Origin: Dicaeum eximium
Lineage: Eukaryota; Chordata; Aves; Passeriformes; Dicaeidae
Length of the DNA stretch: 64,000 bases
Reading direction: 5' to 3'
Assembly: GCA_013396995.1 (NCBI GenBank)
Contig: VWZP01009947.1
Location: forward strand, 1,565,437 to 1,629,436
Shown: one piece after another, positions 46,955-59,968 of the stretch
How the letters are laid out: each line of letters starts with the position of its first letter
Position numbering within the stretch: the first letter of the stretch is position 1
Translations under genes and position numbers: made by a program
The notes under the pieces: model-generated
Told to the model about the DNA's origin: nothing
What the model saw: the letters and a program-made list of their open reading frames with translations, nothing else
Database searches by the model: none

Positions 46955-49900
46955 TGGAAGGACACCTCAGTTGTGCCTGTCTGTGCTCTTTCAGCAATGC
47001 TTCTTTGCAGCCCTGCTTGAGCACAGTGAGATTTTCTCTTTTCCCAGCAGGTATCTCCTGAGCTCTCCTATTTTCTTGTCACATGTTCTGAATTTCTAGC
47101 TGGGCAAGGGTGCTTTTTTAAAGGAGTTCTTCAGACTTTCTCAGTAGCTGGAAGAAGCAGTTTCTGGGTACAGGTGCCAGGTAATGTCACTGTAGAAATT
47201 ATGAAAAGAAAAAAAATTTGGTCAATGGCATGAACTGAGAAAATGCAGCCAAGGTATCAAAACTTGTGAATAAATGAAAAGACATTGTCTTGTCAGTGAG
47301 AAAAATAAGATGAGAGCAGGATAGAAATGAGAAAAAGATGAACAGCAAAGGTACCATGGAGCGCAGAATGAATGTTCCTAAGTGTGTTTGAATGCTGAGC
47401 AGTGCCCAGCCCTTCACAATAAGAAGCCTTTTAACAACTTTCTTGTTTTGTTTCTTTTCTAATAGAAACCTGTTGGGTGTTTGTTTTTGTTTTTTTTGTT
47501 TTGTTTTTTTTTTCTTTTATAGGCCTGGTATGGGCTCAGGAAGTGAGACTCTTTTTCTAAGCACGTATTTCTGTAAGTGACTGTGCAATGAAATGACACA
47601 GTGTCTTTTGTTTTGTTTTTTTGTTTTTTTATTTTTATGTAAGGAAAGATATGTGTACAGGGGCCAAGCCTGTACAGTCAGTTCCAGTCATCATCTATGT
47701 AGTGAGTTCCTGGGGGTGTTCATCCAATTCCTTCTGAAGATCGTGTCCCAAATGTGCAGGCAAAGGGGATTTTTCAGCTCATCCTGAGCCCATGTGGAGG
47801 GAATATTCCCTTCTAACCTTTCTGGGGTACATGGGTGAGAATTACCCCAATAAATGCAATCCTGCTTTATCTATTGGAACTTCATTCTTAGGGTGGGATT
47901 TCAAGGCAGTTCAGGTGCAGCAGTAGGAGGGCTCAGGGATGATGGATGATAGAGAAGTTTTACCTATGAACATGTATTTGGGATTAAGCCTCCCACTTGT
48001 TTGGAAGGCATGGAGCAGAGACAGAATTTCTGTCTTTATTGCAGTCATGTTGTAGTTTCAGGAAAATCCATCCTGGGATTTCTACACCTGCTGCCTTCTG
48101 TTGTTCCTCCTCTGTTACATCCCACATCAAGGTTGGTTGTAAATTTTGATATGCATGATATAAAGACCTCATTTATTTGAAGGTGGAGCTTGATACATTC
48201 ATTTAGAAGGAAGTTGTGTCATGCAGTTTCTGTAAAAGGAAGGAAAACTAAAGTGAGTGTCTTGAGGAACTTCACAGATGCTCAGGGCTGATCTCAATGG
48301 AAATCATAAACACACATCAGAGCACAGGGCCTGCTGCTCCCTATATATGTGGGGTATCTGGTGCTTTTAACATATCAGTTACCTGAATTTTTCAACTAGG
48401 TCTTGATTTTGCAGCTGAAGTAGTTACATTGCTGCCTGCTCTCTCTCTTTTTCATATCAAACCTGCCAGCTCAGTGATGGAGAAGCTCTGCATGGTGTCC
48501 TTGACCAGAGCTGAATGAAGAGATTTGGGATCAGGCCCCTCCTGTCCTAGGCAGTCCTGGGAAAATTCCTGGACCTCTGGCTCTAGACAGTGAATGCAGT
48601 CCCTCCTTAGTGTGACCCAACCAGCCTTACCTATGACACTTCATTACTGCCAGCCAGCCTGAGAATTGCCCTCCCAATTAAGAAAGTCATTATCATTCAG
48701 GTTGTAATGATTCCCTGGAAAAAGTCCTGATTAACCTGGTTTCACAATTAAGTTGTTAGGAATTCTGTGCCATGTGTGGGAGGTGTCCTTGTGCACTGCC
48801 ACAGTTTGAGATATGGCTCATACACAGAGAACAAAATCAGAAATCAGATGTCTGGAGGAAGTAGATATTAAACCTGTCAGCTTTGCAGGCATAGTAACTG
48901 TCATAAAAAATGTCTCAAGATGAGAGGAAAAAAGCTTTGCTAGGAGCTGCAGTATTTCTGTTTCAGGAGCACTTCTGCACCTCAGCTTTCCCTGCACACT
49001 TCAGAGTTCACAGCAAGGAAAGAGAGTTCTCTGGCAAGTGCAGATTTGATGATAAAGTGTTTATAAATGGGTCAGTCCATCTCTCTTCCTTCTGTTCGTT
49101 CCAAAAGCTGCAGCTACAGTAGGTGCAAGCCCAGGGTGAGGCAGAGCACCTTTCAGCAGTGAATTGGGGCTGTGTTTCTCCCTGGATCCAAAGCTCCTTG
49201 CTGTGCATCTCCCTGGGGTGCAGGGGTCCCTGTCCATTGCAGGGCTGACTCCTCTGGGTTGGGGCCCCTTCTTTAAACATATAGGAAGTCTTTTAAGTTG
49301 GCTTGGCCTAATAGAAAGCTGAGGAGAAACTTGTGGATGGGGCACCAGAGCACTGTGTGGTGCCTGCTGCATGTCTTCACTTTTTTATTTCGCTGTTTAA
49401 CCAGGGGATGGTGTGTCTGAAGTTGGAGAAGGTAGCTCAGGAGGGAAGTTGCCTGTTGTTCCCCTTTCGCTCTCATCTCTACATCCTTTGTCTGCCTCCT
49501 GCTCCTGACAAGGCTTTTTGACTCCTGATGCTGTCACACCTTCCTCTGTCTGGGCTATTTCACCTCAGGTGGAGCATTTAAGTGGAAGCACTGTTCAGCC
49601 CATGTGCTGCCTGAGAGCAGCTGGGGTGTAATAAAGCCTGATTGCCACCTTTGTGGAAATGTGGCACTCAAAACCCACATTTCACTAATGTAGTATTATT
49701 TTACGCCCTATTTTTGCTGTTTAGAGCTGCTTGTTTAAAACTGAGTGTTTTACCTGCCTTGCAAGCACAAAATCCATTTGTTTCTCTGGTCATGGGTTCC
49801 CCTGGGCAGGTGCCTGGGAGCTGTCTCCCTCTTTGGGCAGATGTGCAGTCCCAGCTGTGGCCCTGGATGTGCAGCTGAGGCTTACAGCCAGTACTTTTAT

Positions 49901-50239
49901 TTGGCTTCCAATTTGACCAAAGTGTCAAAGCTGCTTATAAGCTTTAATACATCCCCTGCCTAGGGGAAATGCTCCTTTCCCAGTTTTGCAGAGCAGGAAT
50001 GATGTAAGTTAACTTTTGGCCAAGGCTACCTGTAAGGCTCTGTCACAGTAGGGAATTAAGCCCAGCCTCTGCAGCCCAGCATTAATGAATGAACCTTATG
50101 TATACAGAACACTTTTGGCTGAAAGATGTTTCTAGTTTAGAGACATCAAAGGTCTGTGGAAGTAATTGCACAGGCAGTGTTGTGTAAAACTTGAAATTTG
50201 TGTGGAGTCTGCAGAGCACAGCTGCTGAACTAGATCTTA

Positions 50240-50240
<1 letters not shown>

Positions 50241-50290
<50 letters not shown>
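50241..50290. repeat. (TG)5(AT)n dinucleotide palindrome
   Basis: GTGTGTGTGT is followed by about 15 AT units and then AGACACACAC. The TG arm and the AC arm are complementary, and the AT core is self-complementary, so the whole 50 bp can fold into one hairpin or cruciform. Confidence 0.93.
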
Positions 50291-52317
50291 CCCATAGATG
50301 AGGTTCTGGACACAGATTAAGCAAAGCAGTCAGTCTCAGTAGTAATAGCTGATAATTTTGACTTGGTTCCAAAAAATGAGTGGGTTTTGATTTGGAGGCA
50401 GGTCTGGTAGAGAAGCCAGCTCTCACATTTGAAAATCGTTCAAATATTAAGAGCCAAATCCAAGCCCATGTGAGTAACTTGCCTGGATATTAATGGGGTT
50501 GCAGTTTGGTCCTGCTGCATGTTTAGGCAGGGCATTTCCTCTTGTTATTTCTAAAGGAAACAGACTTTGTTCTCACGGAAATCCTTTGCTTGCTTTTCGC
50601 CTTGCCTGGTAAAAACAAGATGAGTGTTGAGACGTTCAGCTGGGAAATGAGAAAGAGAAAATCCCCTCATCTATTGATAGGCATTTTATATCCAATTTCT
50701 GAGAAGTGCTGTATGACAATGTCCCTTTCCTGAAGGCTGAAGTGGTGTAAGGCTCCCTCTGCACTGCTTCTGGAGCCAGCACAGGCCATAACAGCAGCAC
50801 TGGTTTGTCCAGGGGCTGGTGCATGTGGTGGTGGTGGTGAGTTCCTTTTGGTCTGGAGGCAACATCCCAGACACCTGAGGTAAGCAGCCCACCTGGACTG
50901 GCAGGGGGGTGTCCTGGATGGATGGGGGTGCACGGAGGAGGCTCTGGCTGGTCTGTAGCCAGAGATGCTTTGCATGGAGTCTCACTTGGCTACCCAAAGC
51001 CCTTATGTAGCTCAGGTGTTCAGAAATAGTTCAGCTAACAAGAAAGTGGTTCACAGCTAGGTTTCAAAATCCTAGAGAACTGCTACCCTAACTTAATCAA
51101 AGCCACAAACTAATCTGCTCCTGGCATTCAGAGGCTTGGGCCAGAACAGGTGCCCAGGTTAATTGACTTCTCTTTTTCTTGGCAGCAGTCAGCCACTGTA
51201 CAGCTGGGCTGGAGTGGAACACAGCAGTTGCTTAGAAAGACCTGCAGCAGGTTGTGTGTCCTGCTCTGGTGTGGAATGGGACTGTGGTGGCAGGGACAGG
51301 GAGGGAACAGCTTTATCCTTTTGTTGTCACTGGGATCCAGGGAGGTGAATGCTCTTAACCTATTTGTTTTGTTTAACAGCTGCTAATTTTTTTTGAGTTG
51401 GCAATAACTTCCCGGAAATGTGTGCTCAGATGGTGAGCACAGATGCCCAGTTGGAAGGACATGTGTGAGGCAGCCAGAGCTACGAAAGAGCTGGAATAAG
51501 ACACATCTGCAGTTGCTGTTGGACATAAGAAAGGAAATAGCTGATGTCACGGGCTGTAATGTCCCAATAGACTTTGTTTTCTACTTCCTGCCCTTCTTAC
51601 TGGCCTCAAAGGTGTTTTTTTCCAGCAGATGTCACATTTGTCATCCATTTCTGTCTCCTTTTTCTGTGCTTAGTTTTGGAGGTGCAAAGCAGTACCTCGT
51701 TTTTAGATGCAGTCATGATCCACAAGTGTCCCCAGCATTTTGTGTAAGTGTAAATGAGAGCTGCTGGTTTGAATAGTTGGACCTGTCTTTCCCAAGAGCC
51801 TTGCTGTCACCAAAACCTGCTTGAGCTTCTGGGAAGCCCCTCTTTTACATGACTGCTTGGGAGCCCTCTCACAAGCCCATAAGGTTTTGTTAGAATTAAC
51901 AAAGTCTGGGGTTTTGAGGTCTGCTGGGCTGCTATGGGCTTTGAATATGATGGCAATGCTTATAAATAATATAAAGCCCTTTGGGGGAAAAAAAAATCCG
52001 TGTGCAGGACCTACCTGCAGCAAAGCCAGAAATTCAGGAGCATCTGTGGTTGCTTCTACCTTGTCCTCACTTTGCCTTGAGGTCTTGTAGGGAGAAGCTG
52101 TGAGAAGAGTTGCACTTACAGCCCAGGGTAGGATAGCCATTTTCATGTCTCAGAGCATGAACAGGATCTTCTGCATATGGGAAGAGCTAAGATTTGAACT
52201 TTCCTTCTCTTAGCCCCACAGGGATGTGCCCTGTCTGGAAGGGAATTGCCTCCCATTTGTGCAAGCCGCCAGTCACTCTTTGTTGCTCACTTTCACTCTC
52301 CTCTCGTGCCTTTGCAG

Positions 52318-52480
52318 GTTTTGTTGCCAGCTGCTAGTTTATTACAACTGATGGATGTTAGAAAGAACTGCTGTGACTTCCTGCAGTCCCAGCTGCACCC
52401 CACGAACTGCCTGGGGATCCGCGCGTTTGCCGACGTGCACGCCTGCACCGAGCTGCTGCAGCAGGCCAACGCCTACGCAG
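52318..52480 (+). CDS. KLHL3: KLHL3 coding exon 5: end of BTB, 3-box and start of BACK
   Basis: The exon has 54 codons + 1 base, including VLLPAASLLQLMDVRKNCC, DFLQSQLHPTNCLGIRAFAD and VHACTELLQQANAYA. The PTNCLGIR stretch carries the Cys equivalent to human C164, a residue mutated in familial hyperkalaemic hypertension, and it is present here. The helical 3-box that follows BTB extends the CUL3 interface. The acceptor is TTTGCAG and the donor CGCAG/GTGAGG. The last base completes a Glu codon with exon 6. Confidence 0.97.
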
Positions 52481-54951
52481 GTGAGGGAGCTCTGCCTGTG
52501 CCTCCAGTGCAGCACCTCCCGCTCGGTCTCTCCAGACTTCTCCTGTTACAGCAGGAAGGGAATGCGTGATTCAGTTCTGGGCTTGCGACTTTCCGTGGTG
52601 CTGCACGTTGTGAAATGTGGTTCGGTCGCAGGGGAGCACCTGAGGAGGTGAAAAAGCCTGATCCTCTGGATGTCAGCCCACAAAACAGCTCCTGAGTGTG
52701 ATCCTAGCGAGCTCTCGCTGTTGGCTTTTGTGTGCTGGTGTCCTCCCCACGGACCCTGCCCTGGGAGAGCAGTAGGCACTGCTAGGCATTTCCATTGTGG
52801 GAATAAAGGGCCCTGGGCAAAGTTAAATCCTGTGGGTGGGAGTTGGAACACTCAGCTGAAATTGCCACGCAGTCTGATCTGTGCAGCAATGGCCCCTTAC
52901 CCCAAGGGAAGATAGGCTCATGTTTCCTTGGGAGTGGATGTGTTTGGTTGCAATAAGTAGGTGCAGGCAATGGCTTTCAGCATTTCTCCTCTACATCGTA
53001 AATGTAAAGCTTTTTCAGCCAGCCCCAAGCTCAGAATTCCCCAGCACTTTCCAGTCTCCCCCAGCAGTTGTCCTTGACCTCTGCTTGGGAGAAGCTGATA
53101 GTTTTCTCCAATTTGGTTTTCTGTTTTCTGATATATATAGGGACACGTACACCTGCTGTTTCCCAGAGCACCTGCTCTGTCCTGCAACATTTTCCTTTTT
53201 AACAGTTTTTTCCTTAATTGGACCATAAGTAGGCTCAGTGGAATAAAAATGTATCCACTGTTTCCTCCTCTATTTTCCTGCAAATAAAACTAAAACCTTT
53301 TCAGCTGCTCTGGCTGTATTATCCCCTGGAGAAAAAGGTACCCTGGAAGGAATGGTTAATTGTGTAAAAGCTTGCTTGTAATATCTCATTATCCTTGTTT
53401 CCAGGCCCTGTTTAATCTTTAACCCAACAAGCAGTGCATTCACCGTATATTTATTTGGTTGTTTGGCAATTAGGAGGTCTGCTGTGTAGTTTTATCGGCC
53501 TTCATAAGTCCCAGTTAGTACAGCAGCCCATGTAATGTTAATGGAACTCCATTAATAAAAATGCCATTAAAATTCTTTTCACTGTGTTGTTTATATAACA
53601 GCCTTAAACCAAGACAGAAGTCCCCAAGCTCAAGAGTCCATGCATGCATGAGCTCATTTACTTGAGAAATGCTGAGTTCTGGCCAATGGATAACTTTAGT
53701 AGGTGAAGGAGCCTTCTTGATGCAGGCACCAGTTCCTTTATTAAAATCAGTAAATATTCTTCCTTGCTTCCAACTAATAATGAGAGATCAAATACCTTTC
53801 TGCTGCCAGATGCAAGTCCAGAGTGAATGAACAGGAGATTTTGCCCAGAAGTCAGAGTGCATCCAGCTTATTGTGTGGGGAGTGTATCCTTCCAGCATAA
53901 CAGAGAATTAAACTTTATCCATATGCTGCTATTTTTAATCAGAGCCTTTGGCTTAGCTGTGGGGTTTTGGTCCTCACTAGAGCAGGGAGGGTCTGTGACT
54001 GGGGAGTCCAAGTCCAGAGTCCAGCTCTGCAGCAACAGTTTTGGTGAGGGGTTGTTCAGGGGCTCCAAAAATCTCCTCTCTGTAGGTTATGCCAGCTCAT
54101 GTCCCTGTGGTGCTGCTTTTTGTCAGGCAAAGCACTTTGCAGATGTGAAAACTCGTGGCAGATCTTGCTGCAGAGAGAGCTTTTTGGATACAGGAGTCTG
54201 AGCTTCTCAAAGCTACAGAATTAGAACTTGAAAGAAGCTGCTTCAGCTAAAGTGTCTGAGATTCATGTTTCTGTAATTCAGCCAAAGATAAATGGGACTT
54301 AGCAAATGACAGGTGAGATTAAATTGGCAGTATATGTAAGAAATTCTTGCAAAACTAAAATTGCTGCAACTGGCTAATGACATACTTGACCTAGAAATTA
54401 TTTTTTAGGAAGTGATTATTTCATGTGCCTTTTGGCTAGATATAAAGCTTGACAGATTTGGTGATGTTCAGTCATAATTCTTCCAGTTTGGGGTTATATT
54501 CAGTGACATGCTTTTTGTTTTCAAGTGGCTCCCAGAGTTACAGTATGGAGGGATCTGGAGGCAAAAAAGGGAGAAATAGAAGTTTGTACAATTGCAGGCT
54601 TAAGTGGAAAGGGGAAAACTAGTGGGAAGGTGGATGCTGTGGTGGCCAGGTTATTTACTGCTTTGGACATTGGCCCTCATCTCAGTTGCCACTTCAACTG
54701 TATTTGCCACTGGAATATTCTTAGTGGCTTTTCAGAAAATTTAGTATCATTTACGAAAGTATTTAATGGGGCTGGTGCTGCTTGAAATAACATCAGATTT
54801 CTGTCAGTGTTCCACTCACAGCTGCTGTGGGTCTGTCTTGGGTGCTCAGAGCTGTGACAAGAGCTGTTCTCTGAATGCTGTGGTCCTTCCACTGACTGAA
54901 AACATGGATTTCATTGTAATTTTCTGTTCCCACTTTTCATTTGTTGAACAG
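52481..54951 (+). other. KLHL3 intron 5
   Basis: This is unique sequence with no recognised repeat or gene. The acceptor is TTGAACAG at 54951, with a weak pyrimidine tract. Confidence 0.85.
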
Positions 54952-55061
54952 AGCAGCACTTCCCTGAGGTGATGCTAGGAGAAGAATTTCTTAGCCTTAG
55001 TCTGGACCAGGTTTGCAGTTTAATATCAAGTGACAAGCTCACAGTCTCCTCTGAAGAAAAG
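54952..55061 (+). CDS. KLHL3: KLHL3 coding exon 6: BACK domain
   Basis: The exon has 2 bases + 36 codons: QHFPEVMLGEEFLSLSLDQV and then CSLISSDKLTVSSEEK. These are BACK-domain helices that position the Kelch propeller relative to CUL3. The Glu split codon G/AG joins exon 5 (AYA-E-QHF). The donor is AAAAG/GTACGG. It is almost identical to the human protein. Confidence 0.97.
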
Positions 55062-55383
55062 GTACGGTAAATTGTACAGCAAGAGTGAATGTAAGAATGC
55101 TGGAATGTTTCTAGATCTTACACCAGAAACTGTTATCATGATATGCTCCTTAGGGGCCATTCTCCAACAGAGATCATGTGGAAAAGAAAATTAAAATAAT
55201 GTGAATCCTACAAACACATAAAAATAACCTTCACGTGGTTGTTCTTTGCAGGAAGTTATGACTCTCAGATCCATATCTTGCTAAAAGCCCTGGGGCTCAC
55301 AACCAACTACTTTCTCTCTGTGGAAAACTAGGAAACTCCCATCTGCTGTTGTGTAAAGCATTTAATACCTGCTGTAAAACCTC

Positions 55384-55402
55384 AAAAAAAAAAAAAAAAA
55401 AA
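55384..55402 (+). repeat. Poly(A) run of 19 bases
   Basis: An uninterrupted A19 follows AAAACCTC. Such a tail can mark a retroposed transcript inserted on the plus strand, but the sequence before it is not recognisable and no flanking target duplication was evident, so simple A-expansion is equally likely. Confidence 0.6.
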
Positions 55403-55699
55403 GAATTTCATTAGGCCAGGGAGGAATATTGGCTTCTGTTGCATGTTGGATAGAAAAAGAAAAGGAAGCCCAGAACCAAAAGGAAAGAAGGAAGGAAATA
55501 CTTTTCTAGTACTTTCAGTGTTTCTAATAAAAAAGGGGAAAAAAGCTGGAGTCCTGGGGAGGAGGGTGACCAGTGTTTATGGTGCTTGGTGAACTCCAGC
55601 CCCATTCTCTGCTCTGAGTTTCCTGTATGATCTGGGGACAGGCGTGTGCCTCCAGTCCTTCAGCTCATCTCCAAATTGCTGCTGTGGAGAGATTGTAAA

Positions 55700-55792
55700 G
55701 TCACAGAATCATTAAGGTTGGAAAAGACATTGGAGATCATTGAGTCCAACCACTAACCCAGCCCTGCCAGGGCCACCACTAAACCACGTTCC
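55700..55792 (-). mobile_element. CR1 3'-end fragment in KLHL3 intron 6
   Basis: TCACAGAATCATTAAGGTTG followed by GAAAAGACATTGGAGATC, GAGTCCAACCACTAACCC and CCAGGGCCACCACTAAACC is a typical short CR1 3' end in reverse complement. It resembles the copy in intron 2, suggesting the same subfamily. Confidence 0.88.
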
Positions 55793-57430
55793 TTAATTAA
55801 ATGGTCACTTGTGAGAGGCTAGAGGAGAGCTTGAGGATTGTGTGGTTTGTAACTTCAGGGCTCTTATTGGACCCCTGCATTTGGGTGGGCTGAGGCTGGA
55901 CCGGGGTGTGGTGGTGCTGCTGGCTGGGCTGCACATCCTCATGTGTGCTCTCCTCCTGCTCAGCCCCTCTGGGCTGCACACACGCAGGTGCTTGGGCCCA
56001 GAGGGACTGTAAAACTGCAGAAATCCTGCTCCATGTGAGGTGTGGATACAGGGATGCTCCCTGCTGATCCTGAGCCAGCACGCTCGGAGGCTCCGGCGCG
56101 TTTCCGCAGGCGCGGGGCTGGCGGGGGCTGCGAGGTGCCGCTGGGGCAGGGCCAGGAAGGGAAACAGCAAATGGCACGAACTCACAGCAGAATCACTCTG
56201 CCTGAGCCAAGCAGCCTGCAAAGGGAAGTGCAAGTTTAGTAACCAATTTTTTCCAGTCCTGTGCAGCATTGTTCAAAAGCTTTTATTGGCCTTGCGCCCA
56301 GGGGAATCAAAATGCTCCTTCCCTCATCTGAGCTTTACACAATCAAACCCGGTATTTCTTTAGCTGACTGTAAAAGAACTTGTAACAGAAAAGATTGTTG
56401 AGAATGTGAGGCGGTGGAAGGAAATATAAGCATAAGCTGCACATTCAAAACAACAGACCTGAATAACAGGAGAGAGGCGGAAAATGGCAATGGAACATAA
56501 ACATGAAATGTGCTGGAGTTCAAAGAAGTGCTGGAAATTGAGGACAGACTGGTAGGCTGCTGTTCCATGTTAACTTCATGACAGGCAAGCCATTTTCCTG
56601 ACTTTTATTCTTCCTATCTGCTAATGTTTGAGATATATATTATAAAATAAATTACATAAAAGTATACATGTGTGTATACCAGTCTGTACATACACACTAT
56701 ATCTGTGTGTATACATGTGCAAAGTACTTCAGAAATCTGGTAGCTGGTCACAGCCAGATTTCACAAGGAGTTTCCTGGCTCCTCTTCTTGCTGTGTCTCA
56801 TACATGCACTGTACCTGTCAGCCAGAGCACTGCCATTCCTGGATCACTGGGAGGTGTTGGAGCCAAGTCCTGCCAGGATCAGGGAGGGAGAATTGCCCTT
56901 GGAATGCCTCAGGAATTTGTGTGTTCTCCCCTTCCTCTGCCACCCTGCAACTAATATCAACTGGCCTATTAAAATATATCATTATCTTCACCAATTTTGG
57001 CTTATTTATACCCCTAGGCCATCAAGAGGACAAAAATTCTCTGCTAGCACAGAAATATATTTTAATTGTCAAGTGGTGACAGCATTTCCTCATCACTCAA
57101 AGATTCTGCTTTCTCTTCTGTCCCCCTTGTTGCACCAGCCTCTGAGTTACACAGGCCCTTTCAGAATAGGGCAGAGGTTTCTTGTCCCTGCTTGCTCTTT
57201 TTGCTATAGCTGAGTACAGTACCTGGAAGACAGTTTTATTGATGTTTTATGTACCTGACCTAATTGTCTCTTTTAATTGTTTGCAAGCTAAAAAAACAAA
57301 AAAAACCCCACTATTTGTTATTTACTAAAGATGTATGAAGTGGGGGGACTTGAGAATGGTCTCCTGCCTACTCAGAACAGTGGCTAAAGAAATTTTTTAG
57401 GCTGTTGGGATTTTCGGATTAGGGATTCTG

Positions 57431-57470
57431 CAGAGTCTGGTAATTGATTACAGAGTCTGGTAATTGATTC
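57431..57470. repeat. 20-bp tandem duplication
   Basis: CAGAGTCTGGTAATTGATTA at 57431 is repeated at 57451 with only the last base changed. It is a recent local duplication with no evident role. Confidence 0.95.
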
Positions 57471-59851
57471 ATTGTTTCATGCTGCTGACATGCAGCAGAA
57501 GCTGATGCAAGGTTTGGTCCTCACTCTTGGGAATCTCTAATAAATGGATTTTTGGCTGAAGAGATTGGGAAAACATCTGGGCTTGCTCTGTCCTTAGGCA
57601 GTGTGCAGAGAGGGGATATTCCTGGCTTTTATCCTTCTGCTCCACAGAGTGGGAAATTTACTTCTTCCAAGCTTGGGACTGCTCCTGCAGCCAGGCAGGT
57701 GCCAACTGCTACCTCAGCTCTAAACCAAGCTGTGTGGGCAGCTGCTTTGTCCATCCCAGCCTGGCAGCAGGTCCTGCATGGCTGGAGGGTGCCAGGGGAG
57801 CAGAGCAGCTGCTCGGGGTCTGCAGCTGGCCCGGCAGGACTGCAGAAAGATGTGCCCTTTGAATAGAGAGATTGCTGTCTTGGATTAATGCCTTTTTCCC
57901 CTTCTCTGAAATTAGGAATCAGAGCCAAAGGAAGGTGCCAGAATCTGAGTTTTTTTTCAAAAAAATTAGTTATTTTTAGAGTAGGCACAGCAGGGAAGCA
58001 TCAGTGCTTGCCTGACTCAGGAGTGGACTCCAGCACCAAGGAAGCAGCTTATTCCTTGTGCACATTTGCTTTACCTTCCTTTAGACTTGCTCACTGTCCT
58101 CCTGACCTGTAGGTGGGTATGTCCCAGCCCTGTGACCTGCTCTGCAGCTCAGCCTGTGTGCAGAAGAGGCTAAAGAAAAGCCTGTTTGTTGGCTGAACAT
58201 TTGCTTTATCCTCCTTCCACAGTCATTTACAATTAAAAAAATCTCACAACAACAACCCAGTTTCTACTTTAAAGGCCTCATAGCCAAAGTTAAAATGTTT
58301 GTTTGCTTATTTGTTTTAATTTTAAAATACTTAAAGGCTCTGCAGTAGTTATTCTCCTCAGCATTTGCTGTGGTTTGATTACACCGCTCCCTGTTGTGTT
58401 GCCTAAATCCTCATTGCAGTGTCCTGAATTCCAAACAGTTCAGCAGGAACTTTGTTGGCACAGGAAATGAGGCTGGTGCTTTACTGCATTTTAAAAGTAT
58501 ATAGTTTAGCCTAAGAGGAAGAAACCCCTTTCTGCTCTGCATCTCCTTCATGGCAGGATGTGTCTGCCAAGGCCTCCTGCAAATTTACCGGCAACAACTG
58601 GGGACTGAAAGGTGGTGCCCTTGTTTTTGGTTCATATTGTCAAATTAGTCACCTTGGACCAAACAAAATGTTTCTTGGGGAGTGATGGGAGGGATTGAAA
58701 GAAAGAAATAATTATCTGTGCAAATTGGCCTGACCATTTGGTGACCCTGGAAGGAAGCTGAAACCAAGGGCGCTTGCCTGGCATGCTGGAGGGAAGGGCC
58801 AGGGTTGCTTTTGGGGGAAGCATGGGACAGACAGGGTCTCTGCTCAGCCCCCCTGAGTAACTGGGCAGTGAGAGAGCTTGGGGAGTGTTGCCTGTAGATG
58901 TGGGTTATGCATCAGAATTTAATTCTACCTCTGTGGGGAAACTCCACTGCAGTGATCCAGATCCTGCTGTGCAGCATCTGAGACTGTGCAGCATCAGCCC
59001 CTCTTCCTGCCTTGCTGGGTGTTTCAGGAAGCCTTTCCCACTCCCGGTGACATTTTTAGGCCTTTCATTTGTGGGTGAGGCTCCCAGTTATATAAGCACA
59101 TGCATATTCATGCAGAGCCCACAGAGCACCTTCCCGTGCCTGTGCGCCGCCAGGGCTCTGCCCATGGCGCTCTCTGCGAGCACTTGGTCACGGACTCCAG
59201 CTCTGGATGCTTATCTCAACCAGCTGGATCTGGAAGTAAAACTAGATTTTGGTTCAGACCAGAAGCCCAGTGTGCCCTTGTTCCCCAGCTGGAGTATCTG
59301 AGTATTTTTAGCACGCAGTGCAGAGGCTCCATGGCTGCAGGCAGGGCTTGCCCTGTGTGTGTGGGGAACCTGTCCTCAAGACTTCTTGGTTTCTGGGGGC
59401 TGGTGGAACTGGTGCAGTGATTACATATGGGCATGGTGACTTTACTGTGTGGCCAGGCTCCTGGAGGAGGGAGATCTCTGTTATCAGGAGTAATTGTTGT
59501 GGCTGATTTCATGAATAATGTCCAGTGCAAATGTCAGCAGGCTCATTAAGTTTCCTGGCTGCCTTCCAGTGCTAATGTCCAAGAGGTATATGATTGTTCT
59601 GGACATGCACTTAGCTCTGGGAGTGATACAGCACATCTAAATGTGAAGCTGCTTGTTAACATGCATGGTCAGCTCAGCTCTTTGCTACAGTGCTGCTTGT
59701 GCTCTGGGCAGTCACAGCTTTTTCATCTGTTTGATACAAATCGTGCACTCCCTTCCTTCAATGCTCTAAAATCACCATGCTTCTGATTTTGGGTGGGTGA
59801 CTCTACAAGGAAGTTCTCTCTTCCCCATTTAATTGTACTTTATCTGTGTAG

Positions 59852-59968
59852 GTCTTTGAAGCAGTTATCTCCTGGATAAATTATGAGAAGGAATCTCGCT
59901 TAGAGCACATGGCTAAGCTGATGGAGCATGTTCGCCTGCCCCTTTTGCCCAGAGATTACCTGGTGCAG
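59852..59968 (+). CDS. KLHL3: KLHL3 coding exon 7: BACK domain
   Basis: The exon has exactly 39 codons in phase 0: VFEAVISWINYEKESRLEHM and then AKLMEHVRLPLLPRDYLVQ. VFEAVxxW and HVRLPLLPxxYL are signature elements of BACK domains in BTB-Kelch proteins. The acceptor is GTGTAG and the donor GTGCAG/GTTAGT. Ser in YEKES replaces human Thr (YEKET). Confidence 0.97.

Larger units (their letters stand above)
44383..52317 (+). other. KLHL3 intron 4
   Basis: This is the largest complete intron in the window (7.9 kb). It contains the (ATCC)n array (46658-46954), a (TG)n(TA)n palindrome (50241-50290) and T-rich runs near 47480-47520 and 47605-47635. The human gene carries a microRNA (MIR874) in an intron, but I find no matching mature sequence here. 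Confidence 0.8.
55062..59851 (+). other. KLHL3 intron 6
   Basis: The intron holds a 19-A run (55384-55402), a CR1 remnant (55700-55792) and a 20-bp tandem duplication (57431-57470). A 181-codon open frame at 56668-57213 has no recognisable family and lacks exon signals. Confidence 0.85.

Noticed and set aside
46535..47061. Open frames rich in Pro-Ser-Ile-His or Met-Asp-Gly-Trp
   Set aside because: They are direct translations of the (ATCC)n microsatellite.
44383..52317. Possible avian copy of the intronic microRNA MIR874 known from human KLHL3
   Set aside because: I searched by eye for the mature-sequence core (CCCTGGCCCGAGGG) and found no match in any intron here.
56668..57213. 181-codon plus-strand open frame in KLHL3 intron 6
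   Set aside because: No recognisable domain, a low-complexity His/Tyr/Cys-rich start from a TG/TA-rich tract, and no exon signals.
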